Under the pieces are notes generated by a model, which made no database searches, was not told the origin of the DNA, and worked only from the letters and a program-made list of their open reading frames with translations. The translations under genes were made by a program, and so were the position numbers. Shown in pieces: positions 21,809 to 33,624 of a stretch of 64,000 nucleotides of DNA (within the stretch, counting starts at the first letter, position 1; every line of letters begins with the position of its first letter). The stretch lies in assembly GCA_010909165.1 (NCBI GenBank), contig VJWM01000003.1, positions 248,001-312,000 on the forward strand. The letters are read 5' to 3'. The stretch is from Anthoceros angustus. Taxonomy: Eukaryota > Streptophyta > Anthocerotopsida > Anthocerotales > Anthocerotaceae.

Positions 21809-24217
21809 TCATAGGTCAGCATAGCCCGTGACTCCGGCCGATTCCACGTATTCTGTAAATGGCTTCCTCAGGCGCTCATCGTCCGGAAAGTTTTCTATAG
21901 AGCTGGACAAGGTCTGAGGTCGCCCAATCAACAAACACTTCACCTTGGAAACGACTTGCATCTGCTCCAGTGCGTACTTCCGTTCAGCCACTATAGACTC
22001 CTCCAACGATGCCATCTGCTGATCCATAGCCTGAATAGCCTCAATCAGTCCTGCGCTATGGGATCCTGTGTTTCGCCTACTCCTCGCCATGATCTCCTGA
22101 ATTGTTGTCGAGTCTGCTACCACAGCCGCGGTTACAACGCCTTTCTGCTTGCGCAATTTCGCCTTCCTTTCTGCTTTCATCATATCCTCAAGCCAGGGCT
22201 TCACAAAAAGGAAAAATGCAACAAACGCAGAGCCGCTCATGCCCACAGCATCAGCAGTAAGGCGGCCGATATCAAACGTGACTTCAGATGATGTCTTGAA
22301 AGCTGCCAACATCAACCAGCCTGCAACCACACCGGCTGCTCCAGCAGCAGCAGAAGGTACAGGAGCAAGAGCAGACCGCCCAGCAGGACCAAACTGGCCA
22401 CGGGCAGAATGTGCAGCCTCCTTCTCATCGCCACCTTTGTTGGTGTCTTCGATATGGGAATACGTGGCCGGAACTGTCTGGCTCCTGCCCTCGAGATCAA
22501 GAGCTGGAACTGCAGTTGTTCGTGCAACTACCCACCGCCATACAGGATCTGGAGCAGGCACCTGAGCGCTGCTGCTGCCAGAAACAACCGATGCAGAACT
22601 CAGTGGACCATCTTCAGATGCCAAAACGCTTTCTTGTGAAGTCCCATTCCATGGCCAGACCAACCCTGCGAATAGATCTTTCTGACGACCTTGACTGCTA
22701 GCACTTTCTTCCACATGCTCTTCGGTTTTGCTATCCTTCGCAAATGCGAATGGCGCCTGAGCACTGCCGCTGCGAGATGCCTCAGCTGCACTATCCACAG
22801 CAAGATGTTCATCTGCGAATAACCTTCGTTGTGAAGCGGCAGACCATGGCCAGACCGCGCCTGGAAACAGGTGCAGACCTTGACTGCTAGCGATTCCTGC
22901 AGCAGCAACTTCAGCTTCGGTTTGAACCACAGTGACAGGCACTGTCTTGCCTAGCCCAGCGGCAGCGAAGACGGCGCCCCAATGATCTTCCGAACCTCTT
23001 TGGTTGATTATGTGCCCGGCATCCATTTTCCCAGACGCTAACATCCCTTCAGCAGCATAAACTGGGACTCCTTGTTCTGGTCGCTTCGCCTCGGCTGGAT
23101 GCGGCAAGATGGACTCCCAATTCGGTAGCACCTCAGTGGGGGCTTTGGGGAAAGAAAATCGAACCATAGGACGTTTGAGGAAACGGTGCCTCAGGGCGCC
23201 AGAAGCCGAAGGCCTACTATCATCACCAAGACTGGGCCAAACCAGCTCATCCTCGAAACGTGTTTCCTGCAGTAAGGCCTTCGCCAGCTCCCAGCCGGCA
23301 CCATTATCCGCATCCAGAATCGCAAAGTCATCTTTGTGAATCCTAGCCTGTTCTCGCCAAACGTCCAGGTCATAATCTGCACGCTTCAGCTCCAGGTTGA
23401 AGGCCTGAAGTCCCACGTCACTGCGAAGAGGCTTCAAGCAGAGCTGCAGGAAAACAAGGCCAGTGGAATACAGGTCGAATCTGTCCGGAGTGTTGAGAAG
23501 CCACAAAACTGGGGAAATCAAGGAACAGAGAGGATCAGGAGGAAGCTGAGGAGTAGTCGTTGGCATCACATACTGCTCGGGAGCGGCATAGATCGGATCT
23601 ATAATTGACTCCTTCGGATGATAATTGTAGCCCGACCGCAGATCAACACAAGCCCCCAGATCGATCAGCGTGAATACTCCTTTCTCCTGATCTAGCACCA
23701 GGTTCAAAGGCTTCACATCCCTGTGCACCACACCCGACGAATGTAGCTCATGCAGACTTGTCAAGATCTGGCTCATCACTTTCCTCACGACGGCAGACTC
23801 AAACTCCACAACCTCTTCCCTCGAAAACCCCTCCCTCAACAGCCTCCGCCCCGAGAACCGCCTCTGCTACGTTCTCAGGAAAGTTCCGCTGCCTCATGTA
23901 ATGCTGCAAAGTCCGATCCCCTGATACCGCCACACCAGCCACAACCCCTCCGTCAGGCGTCCTTTCACCTGATCCGCACTCACGTGCATAGCCCCAAGGT
24001 ACTCCGCACAAGCCTTAGGAGCGGTCCGCTTCACCCGTTGATTCATATGCATTTCCGCATCGTGCACCTCACAGGCTCCCTCCACCTTAGCCTTCACCTT
24101 CTTCAACACCACATGAAGCCTATCCTTCTCCCCGTTGCCGTTCCCTTCTTTCTTCCCTACATATCCTTCGTACACCACACCGAACGACCCCTCCCCTAGC
24201 TGCCGTCCCAGCTCCAC
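21809..24217 (-). CDS. STN8-like: STN8/STN7-family thylakoid kinase, main exon, copy 1 (frameshifted)
   Basis: Ser/Thr kinase of the family that phosphorylates photosystem II core or LHCII proteins. The exon starts after a CAG acceptor at 24218: LGEGSFGVVYEG (glycine loop), VVLKKVKAK (catalytic Lys), ACAEYLG, LWLVWRYQG. It continues VVHRDVKPLN (catalytic loop, about 23725), TLIDLGACVDLR (DLG in place of DFG), PIYAAPEQYVM, and the STN-specific NTPDRFDLYSTGLVFLQ and RADYDLDVWREQA. Three missing C residues in homopolymers (one near 23921, two near 23826-23838) shift the frame over about 28 codons and create an early stop. After the kinase domain comes an unusual C-terminal part of about 400 residues: two VWPW-containing repeats, two hydrophobic helices (about 22290-22350 and 22180-22240) and a charged coiled-coil-like end. 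Without the shifts, exon 1 plus this exon would encode about 930 aa, against about 500 for STN8. Confidence 0.75.
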
Positions 24218-26093
24218 CTGAGAGCACCAAAAACACATCCATCAGCTACTCCAAAACCGCAGCCTCCTTCTCATCGCCACCTTTGTTGGTGTCTTCGATA
24301 TGGGAATACGTGGCCGGAACTGTCTGGCTCCTGCCCTCGAGATCAAGAGCTGGAACTGCAGTTGTTCGTGCAACTACCCACCGCCATACAGGATCTGGAG
24401 CAGGCACCTGAGCGCTGCTGCTGCCAGAAACAACCGATGCAGAACTCAGTGGACCATCTTCAGATGCCAAAACGCTTTCTTGTGAAGTCCCATTCCATGG
24501 CCAGACCAACCCTGCGAATAGATCTTTCTGACGACCTTGACTGCTAGCACTTTCTTCCACATGCTCTTCGGTTTTGCTATCCTTCGCAAATGCGAATGGC
24601 GCCTGAGCACTGCTGCGAGATGCCTCAGCTGCACTATCCACAGCAAGATGTTCATCTGCGAATAACCTTCGTTGTGAAGCGGCAGACCATGGCCAGACCG
24701 CGCCTGGAAACAGGTGCAGACCTTGACTGCTGCGATTCCTGCAGCAGCAACTTCAGCTTCGGTTTGAACCACAGTGACAGGCACTGTCTTGCCTAGCAGC
24801 GAAGACGGCGCCCAATGATCTTCCGAACCTCTTTGGTTGATTATGTGCCCGGCATCCATTTTCCCAGACGCTAACATCCCTTCAGCAGCATAAACTGGGA
24901 CTCCTTGTTCTGGTCGCTTCGCCTCGGCTGGATGCGGCAAGATGGACTCCCAATTCGGTAGCACCTCAGTGGGGGCTTTGGGGAAAGAAAATCGAACCAT
25001 AGGACGTTTGAGGAAACGGTGCCTCAGGGCGCCAGAAGCCGAAGGCCTACTATCATCACCAAGACTGGGCCAAACCAGCTCATCCTCGAAACGTGTTTCC
25101 TGCAGTAAGGCCTTCGCCAGCTCCCAGCCAGCACCATTATCCGCATCCAGAATCGCAAAGTCATCTTTGTGAATCCTAGCCTGTTCTCGCCAAACGTCCA
25201 GGTCATAATCTGCACGCTTCAGCTCCAGGTTGAAGGCCTGAAGTCCCACGTCACTGCGAAGAGGCTTCAAGCAGAGCTGCAGGAAAACAAGGCCAGTGGA
25301 ATACAGGTCGAATCTGTCCGGGTGTTGAGAAGCCACAAAACTGGGGAAATCAAGGAACAGAGAGGATCAGGAGGAAGCTGAGGAGTAGTCGTTGGCATCA
25401 CATACTGCTCAGGGCAGCATAGATCGGATCTATAATTGACTCCTTCGGATGATAATTGTAGCCCGACCGCAGATCAACACAAGCCCCCAGATCGATCAGC
25501 GTGAATACTCCTTTCTCCTGATCTAGCACCAGGTTCAAAGGCTTCACATCCCTGTGCACCACACCCGACGAATGTAGCTCATGCAGACTTGTCAAGATCT
25601 GGCTCATCACTTTCCTCACGACGGCAGACTCAAACTCCACAACCTCTTCCCTCGAAAACCCCCTCCCCTCAACAGCCTCCGCCCCGAGAACCGCCTCTGC
25701 TACGTTCTCAGGAAAGTTCCGCTGCCTCATGTAATGCTGCAAAGTCCGATCCCCCTGATACCGCCACACCAGCCACAACCCCTCCGTCAGGCGTCCTTTC
25801 ACCTGATCCGCACTCACGTGCATAGCCCCAAGGTACTCCGCACAAGCCTTAGGAGCGGTCCGCTTCACCCGTTGATTCATATGCATTTCCGCATCGTGCA
25901 CCTCACAGGCTCCCTCCACCTTAGCCTTCACCTTCTTCAACACCACATGAAGCCTATCCTTCTGCCGTTCCTTCTTTCTTCCCTACATATCCTTCGTACA
26001 CCACACCGAACGACCCCTCCCCTAGCTGCCGTCCCAGCTCCACCTGAGAGCACCAAAAACACATCCATCAGCTACTCCAAAACCGCAGCCTCC
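22413..26093. repeat. 1.85-kb tandem duplication inside the kinase gene
   Basis: Units are 22413-24258 and 24259-26084. The 9-bp GCAGCCTCC is present at the left edge (22413), the junction (24259) and the right edge (26085), i.e. microhomology. The units differ by a net 20 nt. Confidence 0.93.
24259..26043 (-). pseudogene. STN8-like kinase, tandem copy 2 (several frameshifts)
   Basis: Second copy of the kinase exon, lying next to exon 1 in transcript order. It preserves the WRYQGDRTLQHYM region in frame where copy 1 is broken. It is broken elsewhere: an 8-nt loss after GYVGKKEG, a 1-nt loss at the TPDRF region, and losses of 3, 1, 8 and 1 nt in the VWPW region. It ends inside the region corresponding to 22413, so it lacks the C-terminal helices. 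Against copy 1 I count about nine indels but only one or two substitutions. Confidence 0.75.
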
Positions 26094-26192
26094 ACAACAA
26101 CTCCACAATCTCACACACAAAATTGCAGCATTCATCCACAGTCTTCCCACGGCATTGTCTCATCCCAGACAGGGACAGGGAACTTGTAGCAC

Positions 26193-26573
26193 CTCCTCCG
26201 CCGAGAAAACTGCGTGCTTTCGGGAATGGATCGGCTGGTAGACGAAATCCAGCAGCCCGGACACGCTCCCAGGCCTGGCAGTGGCGTACCACAGCACGGC
26301 TGGGACAATCAACGAGGTGCCCCATCCCACGGCACCGATCTCCGCAGCTCCCCGCACCAGGCTCTCCACCGCCTCCCCCGCGGCCGCTACAGCTCTGGAT
26401 CGCTTCCAGGGATCGGCGCAGGGTCTGGCGCCAGATCGGAGACCCCGAGGCGGCAGCTGCGGGAGGAAGGAGGACCGCAGCATGGCTGGACTGGCAGAGG
26501 CGCTCCTCAGGCACGTCGATGGTGTGGACGCAGCCGCTGCTGCTGCTGCCGCCTCCGCTGCCATCGCTGCCAT
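26193..26573 (-). CDS. STN8-like: STN8-like kinase exon 1: transit peptide and membrane segment
   Basis: 127 codons from ATG at 26573 to a GAG|GTGCTA donor. The Ala/Ser-rich N-terminus (MAAMAAEAAAAAAAASTPST) and SSFLPQLPPRGLRSGAR fit a chloroplast transit peptide. GWGTSLIVPAVLWYATARPG is a membrane helix where STN7/STN8 have their single thylakoid-spanning segment. It ends HAVFSAEE and splices in phase 0 to VELGRQLGEGSFG at 26043. An earlier in-frame ATG exists at 26699, but the TATA-like box at 26771 favours the 26573 start. Confidence 0.75.
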
Positions 26574-26770
26574 AGCCAGCCGCTCCGTCCAGCACCCGGC
26601 CCGCGCTTTTCCGGATTTTGCAAGTCTCCACTTGGCTCCTGGACGATATCGACCTGGTGAGGTAGATAGAGATGCCCCGCCGCGTGGGCAGCCTACCATG
26701 GTTTGAATTTTGGTTTGCGACAGATTTTTGGACGACAGATACTACATAAAATCTCCATTCCTCGAAAGGT

Positions 26771-26807
26771 GGATATAAAGTTCTGACGTTCTGACGTTCT
26801 GACGTCA
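26771..26807 (-). promoter_or_regulatory. Triple TGACG/ACGTCA repeat next to a TATA-like box
   Basis: On the minus strand TGACGTCAGA, then ACGTCAGA twice more at 9-bp spacing, runs straight into CTTTATATCC (26771-26780), about 200 bp upstream of the kinase ATG. TGACG is the core of as-1/CRE sites bound by bZIP (TGA) factors. The same block recurs at 34012-34050. Confidence 0.55.
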
Positions 26808-27974
26808 GCGACTCAGCATACATTCGTTTTTCCGGAAACGTAAGTCATCGCTCCAAATGCTACACTAAAGAGTAGGCTGTACATTTAAGCTACTGCCCTA
26901 CAAGATCCAATTCTAAGTCTCCATGCTTAATGTTAGAATCAAAAGGTTTACATTTTATATAATTCATTTAATTATTTTAAAATAAAATAAAATTGATTTT
27001 AAATTATACTACGGATCTATAAATTGGATCAATACATAACTAAATTTTAGGTTCTTGTTAGGCTCTTTCATTAGTGTGTAGTATATAATGGGTTATGAGC
27101 ATATCCTTTGTACCTACATTGTTGTAAGTCCTTTGTGGCCCCTAATTCAGCTAAGAACTATAAAGCTTAAACCTTCGATGACTGCAGGGCCCTATATGGC
27201 AAGAATGGATATCAACAATTATAAATAAAAACCGAGTTTGAACTCCAAACATTGAATTTTAATTTTGAGTGTTGCGTATGCAATTTGATATATAAGCCCC
27301 TCACTCTAACTCTTCTTTTATCATCCATCTTAATATAGGTCACTAGGTGGGTTATGTTGTTGGAAATGATTCCACAAAACACATAAATATTACACCATCG
27401 ACGTCATATGTTGCCCCACTACTACAAAGGAGGGCAACATACTTATAACACACCCTATAAATCTACATTTTTGTCATGATTTGTACCCTCTACCTCATTG
27501 AAGTGAGCCATTTGCGAGCGGAAAGCAGATGAATGTTGGGAGCCGCAGGCGAGCATATATGAGGGGACTTGGGTTAGCCTATCGGTACATAGTCAATGAT
27601 ATTCACTTGTGAATATTAATCTTTTCTTCACTCTAACCACCATTTGTTGTAAAGGGCACCACGAGCTTATTGAAATTGTGACCTTGAATCCATGGCCCTC
27701 AAAATGCATTCCTATGCATAAAACGAGTCTTTGCAATCGGGCCCCATTGAATTTTGGTCCTTGGACCTAAGTTCCTCCTCGACAACCACAGCTACAATAT
27801 GGTCCTTGGTAACATACCCATTGTTATCCTCTCCTCCCTTATCCCTTGAGATTCGGCGCCCAAGAGTATTTTACTCTTTTTTCTCCCTTGGTTGGTTGGC
27901 CTTAACATGCCAAACTCCCTTGAGGAGGCCTCATTGCTCTCCTTGGACTTGGGATTCTTCTTCTTCGTGGCCTG

Positions 27975-28400
27975 AAGCTTTGAGACTTGGGCCTCTCCTT
28001 TGGCCTTGGTCCCCTCTCTAGGCCTCAATTGTTGGGACTTGGGCCTCTTCTTTGGTCTTGGGCCCCTCTCTACGCCTCAAGCCTTGGGTCTTGGGCCTCT
28101 CCTTTAATCTTGGGCCCCTCTCTTGGCCTCAAGCCTTGAGCACACTCTTCAAGCTCCACCTTAGCAAGCCTAGCATCTCCTTAGCCAGCTTAGCATCTCC
28201 TTAGCAAGCCTAGCAAGCTTAGCACACTAAGCCTAGCACAGCCTAGCATTGCCTAGCACATTTAGCACACTAGTACGCCTAACAAGCCTAGCACACTAAG
28301 TCCTAATAAAATACACTATAATATGCAAAAAATATGCACGCCTAACAAGCCTAGCACACTAAGTCCTAATAAAATACACTATAATATGCAAAAAATATGC
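27975..28400. repeat. Minisatellites: TTGGGCCTCTCCTTT unit and CCTAGCA unit, then a 61-bp doublet
   Basis: 27975-28140 repeats CTTGGGCCTCTYCTTTRGTC/CTTGGGCCCCTCTC at about 55 bp. 28140-28276 is rich in CCTAGCA/CTTAGCA. 28277-28400 holds two near-identical copies of a 61-bp segment starting CGCCTAACAAGCCTAGCAC. The same set recurs in unit B at about 35205-35670. Confidence 0.85.
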
Positions 28401-28869
28401 TAAAGCATATTACTTGTGCTTATCCACTTAGCTATTGCTAACCATATTTAATTAATACTAATCAATGCTTAAATAACATAAGCACTGTAGATTGATTAAC
28501 GCTAATTATTTAGTGAAAGATAACTAAATAGATTAATTAATGCTAATCAAACACTAAACTCAAGTGCAGAGATTAGTGTAACATGGCATGACAAGGATGA
28601 TAACGTACGTGTACTCATGGAGGAGGATTATGGATGCACACTGGAGAAGTCAGAATATGTATACGAGAGGAGGATTGCGTATAGATGGCGGAGGAATAGG
28701 ATTATGTATGTGCATCGACAGAGGAGGATTACGTATTCATCATTGGAAATGGGTTATGTTCGTATAGCGAGTACATGTGGAGGAGGATGATACACATGCC
28801 TGGTTACTCAACTCTAATAATTTCTCTAGATTTTAATAATATTAAATTTTGGAGTGAAGAAATAAAATA

Positions 28870-29310
28870 AATCGAATAGTAATTGAACCCTAGAAGTAAA
28901 ATTTGAACTTAAAATTTAATATATTTAACTTTTAAATTTTAATAGTAAAATATTCAATATTAGAACCCATATCATCATTAAACCCTAAAGACTTTGAAAT
29001 TCAAACTTAAAACATAACAGTTGCAACCTCATAAACACCAATAGACACTTAAAATATAATAATTGTACCTCATTAAACCCTAGGATACTTAAAATTTGAA
29101 CGTAAAATATAGTACCTACTTGGAGGTTTAGGAGACTTGAAATTTAAACTTCAATTATAATAGATGGCTGTCTCAAACCTATGACATCCCGTGAGGAGAC
29201 TTTGAAATTTAAATTTGTAATATAATATCCGCCACCTCATTAAACCCAATAAGACTTTGAAATGTAAATTTATAATATAATAATAGCCACCTCATGAAAC
29301 CCCATGAGAC
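28870..29310. repeat. AT-rich array with telomere-like AAACCCTA motifs
   Basis: Degenerate units of about 60-75 bp contain CCTCATTAAACCCTA, then GACTTTGAAATTTAAA and TATAATAATA. Interstitial AAACCCTA appears several times. Repeated in unit B at 36140-36560. Confidence 0.7.
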
Positions 29311-29539
29311 TGGCTCCAAGGTAGCACCGGTACAGACCTTTTACATTATTTCTAATTAATAAAGCAGCTCTTGGACTCCAACCCGCACACAGCACAACCG
29401 GGCTATGCAAGTTGCCGACCAACTCACGAAGCACAACCGTGTACCGACCAACTCACGAAGCTGATTTCCATACAAGAAGCTTGTTCATTTATAAATATAT
29501 TCAAAACCTTTAAACATCATTGAAAACACCGTGTCTCCC

Positions 29540-29815
29540 CTCCGCGAGGTTGTAGCCCATGCGCGTGGAGGAGAGGTGCGCCATCTTGCCGCGCGATCCT
29601 TTGGGGACGGTGGGAGCTCATTACAGAGCTTGCAATTCAGCGGGGATGGGGAGGCACGGATCCTTGGGGGAGAGTGGGAGCTCATTATGAAGCTTGCAAT
29701 TCATCTTGCCGCGCGATCCTTGGGGGACGGTGGGAGCTCATTACAGAGCTTGCAATTCAGCGGGGATGGGGAGGCACGGATCCTTGGGGGACAGTGGGAG
29801 CTCATTATGAAGCAC
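29540..29815. repeat. 118-bp direct repeat, two copies
   Basis: CGCGATCCTTTGGGGACGG, GGGAGCTCATTACAGAG and AGCTTGCAATTCAG blocks occur at 29586-29704 and 29710-29815. A degraded equivalent is at 36825-37045 in unit B. Confidence 0.85.
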
Positions 29816-29860
29816 CAGAGATCTTGGGTGCGAGTGTGCCGCTTAGATATGGCGGCTTCG

Positions 29861-32800
29861 GTGAAGGGAGCACTAGATCCTGCTGATTTGCACCTACCTG
29901 CTGATTGTATGTTGTTGATTTTTTAAAGGTATTGGGTTGATGACTTGTTTCCTTGGATATGCGGTGATTTGACCTCTTCTTTGTGTCCAACTCTCCGGAT
30001 AAGCTTCAAGCTAGTAGGGTTGCAGGATGAGAATGGGCGCCATCACAGTTGTGACTTTGAGTAGGTTATGTTGTTATGCATATGGGAGCCATAGTCTTGC
30101 TTTCCACTATGCTGAAATTGTATGCTATCCTTCAGCCTTGTGCATTTGCTGTTGCCTTGGAATCTAGCACAAATGTGCTTGTGATGTGTGTGTAGAGTGG
30201 CATGCCTACTATTTTGTTTGTTGTTAATTGCCTGCGTAGAACCAATAACGAGTTCATGATCTCTTTGCAGCTTCTAAGAAGTGGGGGGAGGAAGACGGAC
30301 AATGGCAAGGGCCGCAGCCATGAGAAAAAAGACGTAACGGTGAGCTTTGGCATGAACGAGTTCTTAAGTTTTTGTGCTTGAATTCTAGATCTCATGTAGT
30401 TGTGCTTCTATTATAGATTTCAAGTTGTTGTGTGTGTAAGCTCACGTTTTTGTGCTCCTGTACTCTTAAGGGGAAAGCAACAGAGCCTGGTGGACCAAAA
30501 CCCAAAAGATCCAAAGGCCAAAGGTTCTTTTTGTGTGAGGTGTTTCAGCTTATTATATTTGCAGAAGTCACATGAGAGCTAATTGGGAGAGTGTTTGGGT
30601 GGTGCACCCTACGTAGGGCATGGCACTCCCTCTGGGGAGGAGGTGCACCCTCGGAGGCAGTGTAGGCGGAGGGTCCGGACAGTTAAGGTAATGTAGGGTG
30701 ACAAGGGTGACCCTACATAGGTAGGGCAGGGATCCCTACATGTATGTATGTGGGTAGGACAATGCGTGTACGTATGTGGGTAGGACGTGTCGTGAGATGT
30801 AGGGTGACCAGGGTGGCCCTACATGGGTAGGATGTAGGGTAGCAGGGCTCCCTACACCCTCTCGTAGGGAGTGGTGAGGTCTCCCGTGGGGAGTGGTGAG
30901 GACTCCCTACGTGGGCGGAGGTGGTGTCAAGGAATCGGCGGCCTATATGGGAGTTTCACTATCACTACCAAAGGGCCATGCAAAGGGCCATGCAAGGGGT
31001 GTGTAGGGAGTGACACCTAGGAAACTGCGAGGAATCGCTGGAAGAGCTTGTGCATGCAAGGGAAAGCTAGGGCAAGGACTTGGTGAGAACGCGGTGCCCA
31101 TGTGTGCAAGGAGAAGAAGGTATCGTGCATAAGGAGTTGTGTGTGAAGGTTTGAGCACTTAGCAGAGAGCGTGAAGCTGAATTTTTGTGCCTAGGACCTT
31201 GCAAGAGGCGGTGCTGAATTTTTGTGCCTAGGACCTTGCAAGTGAGGGATTTGGGCGAGGCGTATGCTTTGAGGGACATCAAGTCGAGCTAGGTGGGACT
31301 GTGGAGTGAAGAGAAAGTAAGTGGAAAGGGTGAAGTTGCTCTCTTGGTGGATTTTGTGTGGCGGTGAAGGAGCACTAGATCCTGCTGATTTGCACCTACC
31401 TGCTGATTGTATGTTGTTGATTTTTTAAAGGTATTGGGTTGATGACAGCTTGTTTCCTTGGATATGCAGATGCAGTATTGCAGCCTCTTCTTTTGTGTCC
31501 AACTCTCCGGATAAGCTTCAAGCTAGTAGGGTTGCAGGATGAGAATGGGCGCCATCACAGTTGTGACTTTGAGTAGGTTATGTTGTTATGCATATGGGAG
31601 CCATAGTCTTGCTTTCCACTATGCTGAAATTGTATGCTATCCTTCAGCCTTGTGCATTTGCTGTTGCCTTGGAATCTAGCACAAATGTGCTTGTGATGTG
31701 TGTGTAGAGTGGCATGCCTACTATTTTGTTTGTTGTTAATTGCACATAGAACCAATAACGAGTTCATGATCTCTTTGCAGCTTCTAAGAAGTGGGGAGGA
31801 AGGCGGACAATGGCAAGGCGTGACCATGAGAAAAAAGACGTAGCAGTGAGCTTTGGCATGAGAGTTCTTAAGTTTTTGTGCTTGAATTCTAGATCTCATG
31901 TAGTTGTGCTTCTATTATAGATTTCAAGTTGTTGTGTGTAAGCTCACGTTTTGTGCTCCTACTCTTAAGGGAAAGCAACAGTGGACCAAAACCCAAAAGA
32001 TCCAAAGGCCAAAGGTTCTTTTGTGTGAGGTGTTTGACATTATATTTGAAGTCACATGAGAGCTAATTGGGAGAGTGTTTGGGTGGTGCACCCTCGTGGG
32101 GCATGGCACTCCCCTCAGGGAGGAGGTGCACCACGCGGAGTGTGTAGGCGGAGGGTCCGGACAGTTAAGGTAGTAATGTGACAAGGGTGACCCTACATAG
32201 GTAGGGCAGGGATCCCTACATGTATGTATGTGGGTAGGACAATGCGTGTACGTATGTGGGTAGGACAGTGCGTGACAGAGATGTAGGGTGACCAGGGTGG
32301 CCCTACATGGGTAGGATGTAGGGTAGCAGGGGCTCCCTACACCCTCTCGTAGGGAGTGGTGAGGTCTCCCTACCGTGGGGAGTGGTGAGGACTCCCTACG
32401 TGGGCAGCGGAGGTGGTGTCAAGGAATCGACGGCCTATATCAGGGAGTTTCACTATCACTACCAAAGGGCCATGCAAAGGGCCATGCAAGGGGGGTGTGT
32501 AGGGAGTGACACCTAGGAAGCCTGCGAGGAATCGCGCGGAAGAGCTTGTGCATGCAAGGGAAAGCTAGGGCAAGGACTTGGTGAGAACGCGGTGCCCATG
32601 TGTGTGCAAGGAGAAGAAGGTATGCGTGCATAAGGAGTTGTGTGTGAAGGGATTTGAAGCACAACTGTGAAGAGGGCAGCGAAGCTGAATTTTTTGTGCC
32701 TAGGACCTTGCAAGAGAGGGCAGCGGTGCTGAATTTTTGTGCCTAGGACCTTGCAAGTGAGGGATTTGGGCGCATCGTGTATCTTTGTGAGGACATCAAG

Positions 32801-32875
32801 TCGAGCTAGGTGGGACTGTGATAAGAGAAAGTAAGTGGAAAGGGCTGAGTTGCTCTCTTGGTGGATTTTGTGGCG
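29861..32875. repeat. Internal 1.5-kb tandem duplication within unit A
   Basis: 29861-31363 and 31364-32875 are collinear from GAGCACTAGATCCTGC to GGTGGATTTTGTG. Unit B has this segment once (about 37085-38570). Each copy carries a GTAGGG/CCCTAC palindrome cluster (30607-30930, 32075-32400; 37800-38110 in B). Confidence 0.9.
30607..30930. repeat. GTAGGG/CCCTAC palindrome cluster
   Basis: Dense alternating GTAGGG and CCCTAC words make short inverted repeats, e.g. ACCCTACATAGGTAGGG and CTCCCTACACCCTCTCG followed by TAGGGAG. The cluster recurs at 32075-32400 and 37800-38110. Smaller groups are at 33395-33450, 39085-39140, 40225-40300, 45485-45565 and 47925-48005. It is not the plant telomere repeat (TTTAGGG). 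Confidence 0.8.
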
Positions 32876-33624
32876 AGTGAAGAAAGCTTGCAATTGTGTG
32901 TAGAAACCGAGGTGACAACTAGGTAGAAACGAGCAAGTGGGTGTGCCCAAGCTTGTCTCGTTTGTGCGGAATATCTTGAAGGGTGCAAGATGGTGGCGCA
33001 CCTAAGAAGGGCAAGCTAGTTGCTAGGGAGCTAGGAGAGAATGCAGATGCCCAATTTAATTGCTTCCCCTGCAGTGGAGGCTAGGCACTTGGTGACATTC
33101 GAGGGTTTCTTTGGAGAGCCCAGCAACAATTGCAATGGGTGTATGGCATCGCCTATGTCAACTTGGAGATGATAGAGGAATGATTTATAAACTTCACTAT
33201 GCCACGGCAGGAACTTGAGGAACTGGAAAATAGGGATGCAAGGATTGATCCAGGGTGCTGGACAGCCCAACACATCCGACAGGTATATGGAAGGCCGTAG
33301 AGGATGACTCGGAGGAGGAAGAGGAAGGCATGGAGCAAGATCCGCCTACGGGAGACCTTCTTGCAGTGGAGAGTGTGGAGGCAGTAGGGCCATAAGAAGT
33401 TGACCCTACGTCGTAGGAGGTGTAGAGGTGGCCCTACATCCGTAGGATCACCGAGGCGGTCTGACGGCGGGTAGATGCAGCGGAGGTAATTGAAGGGGTT
33501 GGTGGTAGCTTGGGTGTGGGGGCTCATTGCTTGGGGATAGGACAATGTGAGGAGGCTGCGATACTTGTAGATGGAGTGCAAACCACGGGAAGAGGATGGG
33601 TCTCTTCTCCACCACTCCCTGCGG

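Larger units (their letters stand above)
26386..33621. repeat. Large tandem repeat unit A (7.2 kb)
   Basis: Begins inside kinase exon 1 at GCGGCCGCTACAGCTCTGG and runs through the kinase promoter, AT-rich DNA, minisatellites and a mobile-element-like coding stretch. Unit B (33622-39299) repeats the same order. A is longer because it holds an internal 1.5-kb duplication (29861-32875). Confidence 0.92.
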
